This document shows, piece after piece, positions 8,489 to 16,980 of a stretch of 64,000 nt of DNA. This DNA comes from DATBFG01 sp036558645 (GTDB taxonomy: Bacteria > Acidobacteriota > Terriglobia > Terriglobales > Acidobacteriaceae): the NCBI GenBank assembly GCA_036558645.1, contig DATBFG010000095.1, forward strand, positions 40,924 through 104,923, written 5' to 3'. Position 1 is the stretch's first letter; each line of letters begins with the position of its first letter. The notes beneath the pieces were generated by a model. It was given only the letters and a program-made list of their open reading frames with translations. It searched no databases and was not told the origin of the DNA. The translations under genes and the position numbers were made by a program.

Positions 8489-9745
8489 TTAGCGGCTCCG
8501 CGCAGGTTGCAATTGATGCATCTGTAACTTGACGGCAACTGAGAGCCGCCGAATTCCCTCGCGGATCTGCTCCGGCTGAGCGTTCGAGAAATTCAATCGC
8601 AGATGCCGCATGCATTCTTCCGCAAAACCATTGGGCGCATAAAACGAATCGCCCGGGACAAAAGCGACATTCTCCTTCAACGCCGCTTCAAACAGCTTCT
8701 GGCAACTCATGCCAGCCGGCAGCGTCACCCAGAGGAACAGCCCACCCTTAGGATGAGTCCATGATGCCTCGGCCGGAAAGTACTCCTTCAATGCCGCCAG
8801 CATGACATCCCGGCGCTCCCCATATACCTTACGAATCAGTTTCACATGCTCGTCGAGAAAGTTATCTTTAGCAACTTCGTAAGCGACTGCCTGGGTAAAG
8901 GTGGAAGTGTGAAGATCCATCCCCTGCTTAATCTGGATCAACTTGGAAATCACATCCGTAGGAGCCACGATCCAACCAAGTCGCAGGCCGGGTGCAAGTG
9001 TTTTTGAGAAGGTACTCAGGTAAATCACATTGCCAATCGAGTATTCGCTGTCGCGCCGCAGATTCTCGCGATCAAGGGCTACCAGCGAAGGCAAGTGCTC
9101 GCCTTCGTACCTAAGCTGTCCGTACGGATCGTCTTCAATGATCGGTACGCCATATCTGTCCGCCATAAGTACGAGTTCGTGACGTCGACCCTCTGCTAGA
9201 GTCGTCCCACCAGGATTCTGAAAGTTCGGCAGCACATACATGAACTTCGGGCCGGAGCGCAACGGCTTTTCTAGCTGATCTGTTCGGAGACCATCATCGT
9301 CACTCGGCACACTGACGTACTCAGCGCCGTAAATGTTGAACGCCTGCAGGGCGCCGAGATATGTCGGCGCTTCCACCAGCACCCGGTCTCCCGAGTTGAT
9401 GAGCAGTTTGCCGATCAAGTCCAACGCTTGTTGTGAACCCGACGTGATCAGGACATTCTCGACTTTCGCAGAGACGCCATACCTCGCCGTATGGCGGGCG
9501 ATCATCTCCCGCAATGGAGGAAAGCCTTCCGTGGCACCATACTGCAATGCCTGCTCCGGGTAATTGTGCAGAACCGCATCGCAGGCTTCCTTGAAGCGCG
9601 TCGTAGGAAAAACGTCGGGGGCAGGCAAACCGCCGGCGAACGAGATCACCTCCGGTCGTTGCGTGATCTTCAATAATTCGCGGATAGCGGAACTCTTCAG
9701 TCCTTTGGTCCGCTGCGCGTAACGGGACGTCCAGGCAGTCGACAT
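8489..9745 (-). CDS. PLP-dependent aminotransferase, class I/II (2-aminoadipate/LysN type)
   Basis: 418-residue fold-type I aminotransferase. The PLP lysine is Lys248 in STFSKTLAPGLRLG; NFQNPGG (about 174-180) and EDDPYG (about 204-209) supply the PLP-ring contacts. The N-terminal ISFAGGLPAPDVFP and QYGATEGFPPLRE motifs are those of the subgroup that includes LysN, 2-aminoadipate and aromatic/branched-chain transaminases. There is no N-terminal HTH, so it is the catalytic module rather than a MocR regulator. A 12-bp inverted repeat lies about 50 bases upstream and may be an operator. Substrate not determinable. Confidence 0.9.
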   Translation of the reverse strand: MSTAWTSRYAQRTKGLKSSAIRELLKITQRPEVISFAGGLPAPDVFPTTRFKEACDAVLHNYPEQALQYGATEGFPPLREMIARHTARYGVSAKVENVLITSGSQQALDLIGKLLINSGDRVLVEAPTYLGALQAFNIYGAEYVSVPSDDDGLRTDQLEKPLRSGPKFMYVLPNFQNPGGTTLAEGRRHELVLMADRYGVPIIEDDPYGQLRYEGEHLPSLVALDRENLRRDSEYSIGNVIYLSTFSKTLAPGLRLGWIVAPTDVISKLIQIKQGMDLHTSTFTQAVAYEVAKDNFLDEHVKLIRKVYGERRDVMLAALKEYFPAEASWTHPKGGLFLWVTLPAGMSCQKLFEAALKENVAFVPGDSFYAPNGFAEECMRHLRLNFSNAQPEQIREGIRRLSVAVKLQMHQLQPARSR

Positions 9746-9795
9746 TCTCTCCTGTCCTCCAGTCCTGACTCTAAATCGTTCTTACCATAGATGCT

Positions 9796-9830
9796 GTGAT
9801 CTTCGTCCATATTATTGTGACGGAGATCAC
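9796..9830. promoter_or_regulatory. Inverted repeat upstream of the aminotransferase gene, possible operator
   Basis: Arms GTGATCTTCGTC and GACGGAGATCAC (one mismatch) are separated by an 11-base AT-rich spacer. The arms are about one helical turn apart and the element lies 51-85 bases upstream of the aminotransferase start, a common operator position. No T tract follows, so a terminator is unlikely. The cognate regulator is not identifiable. Confidence 0.4.
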
Positions 9831-9945
9831 CGGCAGAAGCGATCCCACAATAGTCCACTAGACATAACACAGGGGGCGAATGTTGCGTCCGCAATTCTGC
9901 TCGAGAGTTACAGCATAAAGGCAGAAGGCTCGATGACTCAGCGTA

Positions 9946-10593
9946 TCAGTGTGCCAGAGGCTTCAGCGGACCTTGCACCGCCGAAATTCCGGCGCGTTTC
10001 TTCAACTCCCCTAGCAATGCATGAGCTGCGTTCAAGTACGTCTTGGTGGGATCTGATGGGTCGGCCCATACCGCATCGTAGATGAGTTGCGCCGCCTCCT
10101 TTATATCGATGTGAAGCGCGGCTTCCATCACGTCGATGCGTTGCTGTTGCTTGTCGTAACAGCTCTTACAGACCGTGGCCTCTTCGAAGGCTTCCCCGTG
10201 GTTTTGGTCCAGGGTACAGCGGAAACTGGCCGCCGCATTAATCTGCGTGTGCGAAGCATAGAGCTGAGACTTGAATTCGCGCAGAAATTTCTCTCGCTCT
10301 GCCTCTAGGGCCGCATCATCTGGATCTTGTTCGCTCAAAGCAGGTGCGACAGGCACCTTCGCCGACGCTGCCGACACTCGCTCGCTCGTCTTACATACCG
10401 GACAGACGTTTAGATCAGCCTTGTAGTACGTCTTGCATTTGGCGCAAGGCAGTCCATACCCGACATTTCTTGCTACTGTGATCGTGTCGCCCGTTCGGCG
10501 CTCCGGGTGGCGAGGGTCCCCTCCCGACTGCAGCACACCTTGTGCTGGCGCGCTAGTTCCTTTACTCGTCTGTGCCGCTTGTGTCGGACTCAT
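9946..10593 (-). CDS. Zinc-ribbon protein of unknown function
   Basis: 215-residue cytoplasmic protein. Two cysteine clusters are visible: Cys50/53 with Cys64/67 (CAKC...CPVC), a typical zinc ribbon, and a second possible site with Cys126, His132 and Cys142/145 (CKSC). The N-terminal 40 residues are low-complexity and polar; the segment from about 90 to 125 is acidic and helical; the C-terminus (about 150-205) is predicted helical. No enzymatic motif is seen. The start has an AGGGA ribosome site. It lies downstream of the TPR gene on the same strand, with about 120 bases between. I do not recognise the family. Confidence 0.7.
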   Translation of the reverse strand: MSPTQAAQTSKGTSAPAQGVLQSGGDPRHPERRTGDTITVARNVGYGLPCAKCKTYYKADLNVCPVCKTSERVSAASAKVPVAPALSEQDPDDAALEAEREKFLREFKSQLYASHTQINAAASFRCTLDQNHGEAFEEATVCKSCYDKQQQRIDVMEAALHIDIKEAAQLIYDAVWADPSDPTKTYLNAAHALLGELKKRAGISAVQGPLKPLAH

Positions 10594-10715
10594 TCTCGTG
10601 GTCCCTGTGGCAGAAGCTCAGGTAAGTATTCTAGGTTGGCAGACGAAGAAATCCGACAGCACGCCGGTACATGCCCATATGTCTGCTGCAAGGCATAGTT
10701 GTATGGAAGGCCCGT

Positions 10716-12161
10716 TCAGGGTGCAGTCTGTCGCTTCAGCCTTAAAACTTCCTCTTTGCGGGTCCGGTAGAGCGCCTGCCGAGGGTCCAACCGGGAAGCG
10801 GCGTCCAGTTCGGTCAGGGCCTGATCGTACCGACCCATGCTTGCGAGACAGGCTCCCAGATAGAAGTGATTGTCAGCATTGGGTTGAAGCCGTAAAGCTT
10901 CATGAAACTCCTGGGCCGCAGGCTCCCACTTCTCGGCTCGAAACAAGGCCGTCGCCAGGAAGTGATGCGCCGCGGGAGAATCAGGATCGAGTTGGACCGC
11001 GATTCGCAGCTCTCTTTCCGCCGCCTCGCTCCTGCCGGTTACTAGTAATGCCTGCCCCAAAACACGGTGTTCTACGGCACGGTTTGGATTCTGGGCAATC
11101 GCCAGCCTCAGTTCTGCAATCGCTGGCTCGTATTCGCGATTAGCCATTAGCGCCTTTGCCAGTACGTCATGCCCCTGTGGCCAGCCAGGATTTGTGCGAA
11201 AGAGCTCCCGCAACTCGACGATCGCTTCTTCGAAACGATTGTTGTCGCAGAGTGTGTTTCCCAGGTTGAAAAGCACGGACCCTTCCGCCGGAGCCAGCCG
11301 ATTTGCTTCCCGGTACTCTGCAATCGCGCGTTCGGTATCTCCGAGATCACGCAAGGCGATACCTAGGTTGTTGTGAGCCTCCCAGAATTTTGCATTCAGG
11401 CTAATCGCTTTGCGGTACGCCGCAATGGACCCGGTAAGGTCCTTATTGAGCCGTAGTGCGATACCCATGTCATAGTACGTCTCGGCATTGTCCGGATCTC
11501 GAACCAGCGCCTGGTGAAAAGCGTTGAGTGCGGCGGGATACGACCCGTTTGAAACGAAGCCGAGTCCCAGGAAGCGGTATGCCTCCGCGTTCGCAGGATC
11601 CATGCTCAGCGCTGTGCGTGCCTCTGCAATCGCGTTGTCACCATCGTCGTAGCGATAAAAAACGTAGGCCAGCCGACTGTGCACCTCCGGGAAATCCGGC
11701 ATACGTTCCTTGGAATTTGAGTATTCATCGAAAGCGTCGTCGACCATATCCATGCGCAGATAGGCATGCGCCAAGGCGAAACGAAGTGCACCATCCTCGG
11801 GATTCCGCCCGGCGAGCACATCTAGCTCGGACCTGGCTTCTTCGTAGTTCCCCGCGTGCAATTTCGCTGCCGCAAGGACCACAGCGGCGGAACATTCCTT
11901 CCCGTTTGGAGCGCTTTGTTTCAGAGTCCGGAGTACAGTAATCAGGTCAGGCGCAGCACCTGCACTCGTTAGGCGCCTGGCGGTCGCGTCGTCTAGCTCA
12001 AAATCGATCCCGCGTTGCTTGACGAACCGAATGAGACTTTGATTCTGGATGTCGCTGGCGGCCCACGCAGCAAGCTGGTTGCAAGTGACAAGTTGAGCCG
12101 TCTTGGCAAAGCTCAGCGTGGAGAACAGAAGACAGGTAAGAACCGGACCCCTCGCGCGCAC
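10716..12161 (-). CDS. Exported tetratricopeptide repeat protein
   Basis: 481 residues: a signal peptide (about 1-19, ending LSFAK), about 70 residues of unrelated sequence containing FVKQRGIDFELDD (a short motif common before acidobacterial TPR arrays), then about ten 34-residue TPR units from about 105 to 475, for example PANAEAYRFLGLGFVSNGSYPAALNAFHQAL. TPR arrays form superhelical protein-binding scaffolds; no catalytic domain is present. Export suggests a periplasmic adaptor. The 3' end has no obvious terminator, so the zinc-ribbon gene may be co-transcribed. Confidence 0.85.
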   Translation of the reverse strand: MRARGPVLTCLLFSTLSFAKTAQLVTCNQLAAWAASDIQNQSLIRFVKQRGIDFELDDATARRLTSAGAAPDLITVLRTLKQSAPNGKECSAAVVLAAAKLHAGNYEEARSELDVLAGRNPEDGALRFALAHAYLRMDMVDDAFDEYSNSKERMPDFPEVHSRLAYVFYRYDDGDNAIAEARTALSMDPANAEAYRFLGLGFVSNGSYPAALNAFHQALVRDPDNAETYYDMGIALRLNKDLTGSIAAYRKAISLNAKFWEAHNNLGIALRDLGDTERAIAEYREANRLAPAEGSVLFNLGNTLCDNNRFEEAIVELRELFRTNPGWPQGHDVLAKALMANREYEPAIAELRLAIAQNPNRAVEHRVLGQALLVTGRSEAAERELRIAVQLDPDSPAAHHFLATALFRAEKWEPAAQEFHEALRLQPNADNHFYLGACLASMGRYDQALTELDAASRLDPRQALYRTRKEEVLRLKRQTAP

Positions 12162-12327
12162 AAATGACTCCTTTGACCCCGGGAAACAATGCTGCTGCCA
12201 AAATAAAGCTGGATCTTAGGCCAGAGTAGGTGCCGTAAGTAACTGGAATCTTAACCAGTCCCTCTTGTTATTTTTTCTTGTATTTCTGCACCTTTGTCGG
12301 AGCCCCGTTGAGGAACAACAAAACTCC

Positions 12328-12355
12328 TTGACGCTGTCAAAAACGGGGGTATGAT
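12328..12355 (+). promoter_or_regulatory. Sigma-70-type promoter
   Basis: TTGACG (12328-12333) and TATGAT (12350-12355) each match the consensus at five of six positions and are 16 bases apart. The predicted start is near 12362, immediately before the tandem hairpins and about 365 bases before the AsmA gene on the same strand. It could drive a small RNA or a long AsmA leader. Confidence 0.55.
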
Positions 12356-12361
12356 TCGCCC

Positions 12362-12440
12362 AGTAAATAAAGATTCTCCTCAAGTGAGCTTTTGTGGAGG
12401 CCAATCCCCACACCCGCCGAGTTGCTCTCGGCGGGTCCTT
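12362..12440 (+). ncRNA. Putative small RNA or structured leader with two hairpins
   Basis: Downstream of the promoter are two adjacent stems. The first is TGTGG (12393-12397) paired with CCACA (12408-12412) around a 10-base loop. The second is a perfect 9-bp GC-rich stem (12413-12421 with 12427-12435), loop TTGCT, followed by TCCTT, resembling a weak intrinsic terminator. The predicted transcript would be about 80 bases. No match to an RNA family that I can recall; it may instead be an attenuator in the AsmA leader. Existence of the RNA is inferred from promoter plus structure. Confidence 0.35.
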
Positions 12441-12727
12441 GCGTATAAGCCATATTGTTTTCAGATATTTGCTCGGGCAGGGACAACGTGTCGCTTCCTT
12501 CCGACATGGTAGTAGCGGAATTGCCTTGCTTGTGCTCTGCTTTCCATGAGGATTGTGTTATTTCAGGACAAAGGCCGTGCACGGTCCTGTAAATCTTGGG
12601 TCAGCTGTCTCACGACCCCGAAAACCGAGCGACTAGAATACTGGCGCGTACATAAGCCACCTTCGGGGAACTTGCCTTCCCGATTGGTCATCCAAGACTC
12701 AAGTCATTCAAAAGATTGTGGGGTCTT

Positions 12728-14866
12728 ATGCGTAAAGTAGGTCTGGCAGTCGGAATCCTGTTTGGCCTGATCATCATCGGCGTCCTGATCTTCTGGGCCA
12801 CCTTCGACGTGAACAACTATCGCGGTCGGATTCAGTCTGAGCTTCAGACTCGATTGGGACGTCAAGTCAGCCTCGGTCAGATGCACCTTAGTCTCTTTCC
12901 ACCGAGTTTCCAGGTGGCGAACGTCTCAATTTCCGACGACCCGGCCTATCGCGATCCCAAGCCTTTTGTACAAGCCCAGCAGGTAAGCATTGCCATCAAA
13001 CTTCTTCCCCTCCTGCACAAGGATGTACAAATCGATTCCATCGAGCTGAAGCGGCCCAGCGTCGAGCTGATAAAGGACAGGCAGGGTGTCTGGAACTTCT
13101 CATCGATCGGAAATAAGAATCCGCCATCCAAGCCTGAGTCAGGTGAATCTGGCGGTGGCGGCAGCTTGTCACTGGCCAAGCTGGCAATCACAGATGGCCT
13201 GGTTGGCATCACCGACCTTCAAGCGGGACATCCGCGGGCGGTTTACGATCATATCGATATAACTCTGAAAGACTTCATCCCTCATCAGCCATTCTCGATC
13301 GAGGCCGCCGCGCACTTACCCGGCGGCGGTAACCAACTCATCAAGCTCGCGGGAAATGGCGGCCCGATACCTCCCAACGATCCGGCCTCCACGCCGTTTC
13401 AGGGCAACCTTAATTTGACGAACGTAGCCATATCCGGATTGAAGCAGTTTTTGAATTCGCCTGCCGTCAAAAACATCGAAGGCACTCTGTCTGGCGAAAC
13501 CAAGATCAAGAGCCAGGCGGGAAAGCTCTCGGCGAACGGCAAGACGACCATTCAGAATGCGCGCATCAATGGACTGGATGTCGGATATCCCATCGCCGCC
13601 GATTACGACCTGAGCGACGACCTGAACGCTTCACTGATGAACATCACGCGCGGAAGCGTGAAATTAGGCCAGACTCCCCTGGCCGTGACGGGAACCATAA
13701 ACACCAAGCCAACGCCTGCCGACATCAACTTGCATATCACGGCCACGAATGTTGCCATCGCAGAAGCGGCGCGCCTCGCTTCAGCTTTCGGCGTGGCATT
13801 TGCACCAGGCACTACCGTGAACGGCCAATTAAGCGCCAACCTCCAGGCGCGCGGAGCAGCCGACAAACCGGCCCTGAACGGAACGGTGTCCGCCTCGAAT
13901 GTGCAAGTCAGCGGCAAGGATATAGCTCAGCCGGTTCAGGTGAAAGCGGTCACGTTCAATTTGAATCCGAATGAGATTCGCTCCAACAACTTCAACATTA
14001 CATCCGGCGGAACGACAGTAAATGCATTGGTCGGGGTAAAGAATTACACCTCGGCAAATCCAATCGTGGACTCCACCCTGCAAGCCCCGAATGCCCAGTT
14101 ACCCGCTGTTCTTGCGATGGCGAAGGCCTATGGCGTAACGGGCCTCGACAAGATCACCGGTGCGGGAGCAATGAATTTGAACATGCATCTCGCCGGTCCC
14201 GTTCAGTCGCTGACTTCTTCCCAGGTGATGCGTGCCCTGAATGGAAATCTGAACCTTGGACTCAACAACATCCGCGTGGCCGGAACAGATGTGAATCATC
14301 AACTCGCGAGCATCGCTGGCTTCCTTAAGCCCGGACAAAGCGATAAGGGATACACCAACATCACGAAGCTTACCGGAAACATTCTCGTAAAGGACGGCAT
14401 CGCACAGACCAATAATCTTCAGGCCTTGCTTGACATCGGAAACATCGGAGCTACAGGAACCGCGGACCTGGTTACGCAGGCTTTGAATATGAAAGCAAAT
14501 GCAGTTCTTTCGAAGGCGACAAGCCAGCAGGTAGGCGGAACCGGCATTGGCGGCTACATGAACACTGCGCTGTCTAACAGTCAGGGTGAAATCGTTGTGC
14601 CGGTGCTTGTGACGGGAACATTTCAGAATCCGCACTTCGCGCCCGACATGCAGAGTATCGCCCAGATGAAACTCAAGGGCCTTGTGCCGGACTTCAATAA
14701 TCCCAGCAGCGGTATCCTCGGCATGCTTGGCGGAAAGCAGGGGGCCAAGGCGCAACCCGGCCAAGCCGGTCAAGAGAGTCCGCAAAACCAGGTGCAGGAC
14801 ATGTTGGGTGGACTTTTTGGTAGCAAAAAGAAACAGCCGCCGCCGAAGAAGCAGCCTCCCAAGTAG
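12728..14866 (+). CDS. AsmA family protein
   Basis: About 712 residues from the ATG at 12728; a TTG four codons upstream is also possible. One N-terminal membrane anchor (about 5-25, VGLAVGILFGLIIIGVLIFW) is followed by the AsmA signature (FDVNNYRGRIQSELQTRLGRQVSLG) and a long repetitive beta-rich region in the periplasm, ending in a low-complexity Q/K/P-rich tail (KKKQPPPKKQPPK). AsmA-like proteins form hydrophobic grooves implicated in moving phospholipids between the inner and outer membranes. It seems monocistronic, with a 150-base gap to the kinase gene. Confidence 0.85.
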   Translation: MRKVGLAVGILFGLIIIGVLIFWATFDVNNYRGRIQSELQTRLGRQVSLGQMHLSLFPPSFQVANVSISDDPAYRDPKPFVQAQQVSIAIKLLPLLHKDVQIDSIELKRPSVELIKDRQGVWNFSSIGNKNPPSKPESGESGGGGSLSLAKLAITDGLVGITDLQAGHPRAVYDHIDITLKDFIPHQPFSIEAAAHLPGGGNQLIKLAGNGGPIPPNDPASTPFQGNLNLTNVAISGLKQFLNSPAVKNIEGTLSGETKIKSQAGKLSANGKTTIQNARINGLDVGYPIAADYDLSDDLNASLMNITRGSVKLGQTPLAVTGTINTKPTPADINLHITATNVAIAEAARLASAFGVAFAPGTTVNGQLSANLQARGAADKPALNGTVSASNVQVSGKDIAQPVQVKAVTFNLNPNEIRSNNFNITSGGTTVNALVGVKNYTSANPIVDSTLQAPNAQLPAVLAMAKAYGVTGLDKITGAGAMNLNMHLAGPVQSLTSSQVMRALNGNLNLGLNNIRVAGTDVNHQLASIAGFLKPGQSDKGYTNITKLTGNILVKDGIAQTNNLQALLDIGNIGATGTADLVTQALNMKANAVLSKATSQQVGGTGIGGYMNTALSNSQGEIVVPVLVTGTFQNPHFAPDMQSIAQMKLKGLVPDFNNPSSGILGMLGGKQGAKAQPGQAGQESPQNQVQDMLGGLFGSKKKQPPPKKQPPK

Positions 14867-15017
14867 AGTGGTTATTCCCGACCCTTAAAGGGTTGCCAAT
14901 TAGTTTGTAGGTTTCAGAAGGTTGGAAGGTTCATGCTATGTTTAGCCTCTCCGACCCTACGAGAACGCGCGATAGCCCAAGTGCAGAGTACCCTAGAACT
15001 TGTTGTATCCTCAGGGC

Positions 15018-16361
15018 GTGACGCGCTCGGTCGCTGCCAGAAAATCCCCGACCACAGGCCTGTTTCTTGGCTTGATGATCACGCTCGCCGCAGTCATTGC
15101 CTATTCCGTTTACATCACTTTTCAGATCTCCGGGTTGCGCACGTTGCAGAACGACATGGTCGATCGTAACCGTAAGGACTCGCTTCAGCTCCTGCGCATC
15201 CAAAATGACCTGAACTCCATCGCTGTAGGCATGCGGGACATGCTGGACAACGATGAGCCTTATCCCCTGACGGCATGGTCCGCACAATTTGATCGGATCC
15301 GCGCCGACCTCGACGATGCCCTTCGAGCCGAGGAACAGGTTGCTCCGACTCGCCGCACTCCAGAGCAGCGGGAATATCTGCGCTCCAACCTCGCACAGTT
15401 CTGGGACGCCATGGGCCGCACATTCGCTCTGGCTCGCGACGGCAAAGATGCGGAGGCGCGTTCTCAAATTCGGCTTTCGTTGCAGGCGCGGCAGGCGGCC
15501 CTCACATCCGCAGTGGCCCGGTTACTCGTGGAGAACAACGAGAGTGAACAGGAAGCTGCCTTGCGAGTGAGCGAAATTTATGATCGAGTGCAGCGGCAAG
15601 TCTACTTTTTTCTTGCGGCCACGCTTCTGGCGATTTTGCTCACCGGGCTCTACATGATTCGGTGGAATCGGCGCCTGTTCGCGCATCTTGCTGCCCTCTC
15701 GGAACAACGCAGCGAACTCGCTCAAAAGCTCATCTCCACGCAGGAATCAACCTTGCGTTACATCTCGCGGGAATTGCACGACGAATTCGGTCAGATTCTT
15801 ACTGCGATAGGGTCCATGCTCAGTCGCTCGGGAGGCCGAATTCCCGAGGGATCACCGTTGCGTGCCGATCTGCGCGAAGTAGCGGAGATAGCCCAAAATA
15901 CACTGGAAAAGGTCCGTACATTGTCCCAGGCCCTGCATCCAGTCATGCTTGACGAGGCCGGCCTAGAGAGCACACTTGATTGGTACATCCCCACGGTGGA
16001 AAGACAAACCGGCATTGACATATCCTATGAAAAGTCCGGAACTTCCTTTGAAGTAGACGGGAATATTGGTATCCACATGTATCGCGTGCTTCAGGAAGCC
16101 ATGAACAACGTAACTCGGCACTCTGGAGCCCGCAACGCGTGGGTGCGTTTGCAGTTCCTGCCGTCGGCCTTGCGCCTTGAGGTGGAAGATCATGGCACAG
16201 GTTTTGCGGCGCAGAAAACGCAACAAGGCATCGGTTTGGTTGCCATGCGCGAGCGTTCCGAGTTGCTCGCTGGCAAGCTGGAATTTCTCACCCCAACTGA
16301 AGGCGGCACGCTGGTTCGATTGACCGTGCCCGTGGAAAAACAGGATGCAGTCACCGAATAA
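15018..16361 (+). CDS. Membrane sensor histidine kinase, NarL-partner type (HisKA_3)
   Basis: About 447 residues from the GTG at 15018; in-frame TTG codons at 15000 and 15003 are alternatives. Two membrane segments (about 12-36 and 194-214) flank a periplasmic helical sensor of about 155 residues. The dimerisation helix carries the phospho-acceptor His254 in SRELHDEFGQ, followed by a HATPase domain with the N box (LQEAMNNVTRHSG), G1 box (DHGTGF) and G2 region (GIGLVAMRER). This arrangement pairs with LuxR/NarL response regulators, and such a gene overlaps its 3' end. The signal is unknown. Confidence 0.88.
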   Translation: MTRSVAARKSPTTGLFLGLMITLAAVIAYSVYITFQISGLRTLQNDMVDRNRKDSLQLLRIQNDLNSIAVGMRDMLDNDEPYPLTAWSAQFDRIRADLDDALRAEEQVAPTRRTPEQREYLRSNLAQFWDAMGRTFALARDGKDAEARSQIRLSLQARQAALTSAVARLLVENNESEQEAALRVSEIYDRVQRQVYFFLAATLLAILLTGLYMIRWNRRLFAHLAALSEQRSELAQKLISTQESTLRYISRELHDEFGQILTAIGSMLSRSGGRIPEGSPLRADLREVAEIAQNTLEKVRTLSQALHPVMLDEAGLESTLDWYIPTVERQTGIDISYEKSGTSFEVDGNIGIHMYRVLQEAMNNVTRHSGARNAWVRLQFLPSALRLEVEDHGTGFAAQKTQQGIGLVAMRERSELLAGKLEFLTPTEGGTLVRLTVPVEKQDAVTE

Positions 16362-16980
16362 AATCACGGTTCTCCTTGTAGATGATCATGCTTTGGTGCG
16401 GCGTGGTTTTCGCCGCATGCTGGAAGACGCGTCAGATATGCACGTTGTGGGCGAAGCCAGCGATGCCAACGAAGCGCTTCAACTGGCGAAAGACCTGCAT
16501 CCGCAAGTTGTGGTCATGGATTGTGCCCTTCCCGGCACGAATGGAATTTCCGCAATCCGCCCCTTGCTGGAGATTTCCCCGGAGAGCGTTGTGGTCATGC
16601 TCAGCATGCACACCGAAGAGACTCTGGTAAGGCAGGCTCTCTCGGCTGGAGCCAAGGGATACCTCCTCAAGAACGCCGTTGATCTCGATCTGGGGACCGC
16701 AATTCGAAAGGTTGCCGCCGGTGAAGTCGTTCTCGACGAACAGCTCGCGCCTCCACACCTCTTGAAGGGAGAACGCGATTATGCGCTGACGCCGCGTGAA
16801 CTTGAAATCCTGCAACTCATTGTCGATGGCAAATCGAACAAGGAGATCGCAACTCAATTGAATCTGAGCGCCAATACCGTCGCCGTCCACCGCGCCAACA
16901 TGATGGATGCTCTTGGTATTCACAAAACCGCAGAGTTGGTCGTGTACGCCATTCGGAACGGTTTGGTGAACATTCCTTGA
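16345..16980 (+). CDS. Response regulator, NarL/FixJ family
   Basis: 211 residues. The receiver domain has the acidic pair Asp13/Asp14, phospho-acceptor Asp59 (VVVMDCALPG) and Lys109 (GYLLKN). A LuxR-type helix-turn-helix follows (about 147-205, LTPRELEILQLIVDGKSNKEIATQL). The gene starts 17 bases inside the kinase gene, so the two are translationally coupled and surely a cognate pair. Its stop overlaps the start of the downstream CRTAC1 gene (TTGA), placing all three in one transcript. It probably activates transcription when phosphorylated; target genes are not visible here. Confidence 0.92.
   Translation: MQSPNKITVLLVDDHALVRRGFRRMLEDASDMHVVGEASDANEALQLAKDLHPQVVVMDCALPGTNGISAIRPLLEISPESVVVMLSMHTEETLVRQALSAGAKGYLLKNAVDLDLGTAIRKVAAGEVVLDEQLAPPHLLKGERDYALTPRELEILQLIVDGKSNKEIATQLNLSANTVAVHRANMMDALGIHKTAELVVYAIRNGLVNIP

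Larger units (their letters stand above)
12162..12727. other. Long intergenic region with a promoter and tandem hairpins
   Basis: 566 bases between the divergent TPR and AsmA genes. It holds a good sigma-70-type promoter on the plus strand and two adjacent hairpins just downstream (annotated separately). Small minus-strand frames are open in the same segment, but the hairpins and lack of a ribosome site make coding less convincing. The rest, about 12440-12700, shows nothing I can name. Confidence 0.5.

Noticed and set aside
12337..12582. 81-codon minus-strand frame in the TPR/AsmA gap
   Set aside because: No ribosome site or domain; it overlaps the GC-rich hairpin and promoter. Could still be a small gene, but evidence is thin.
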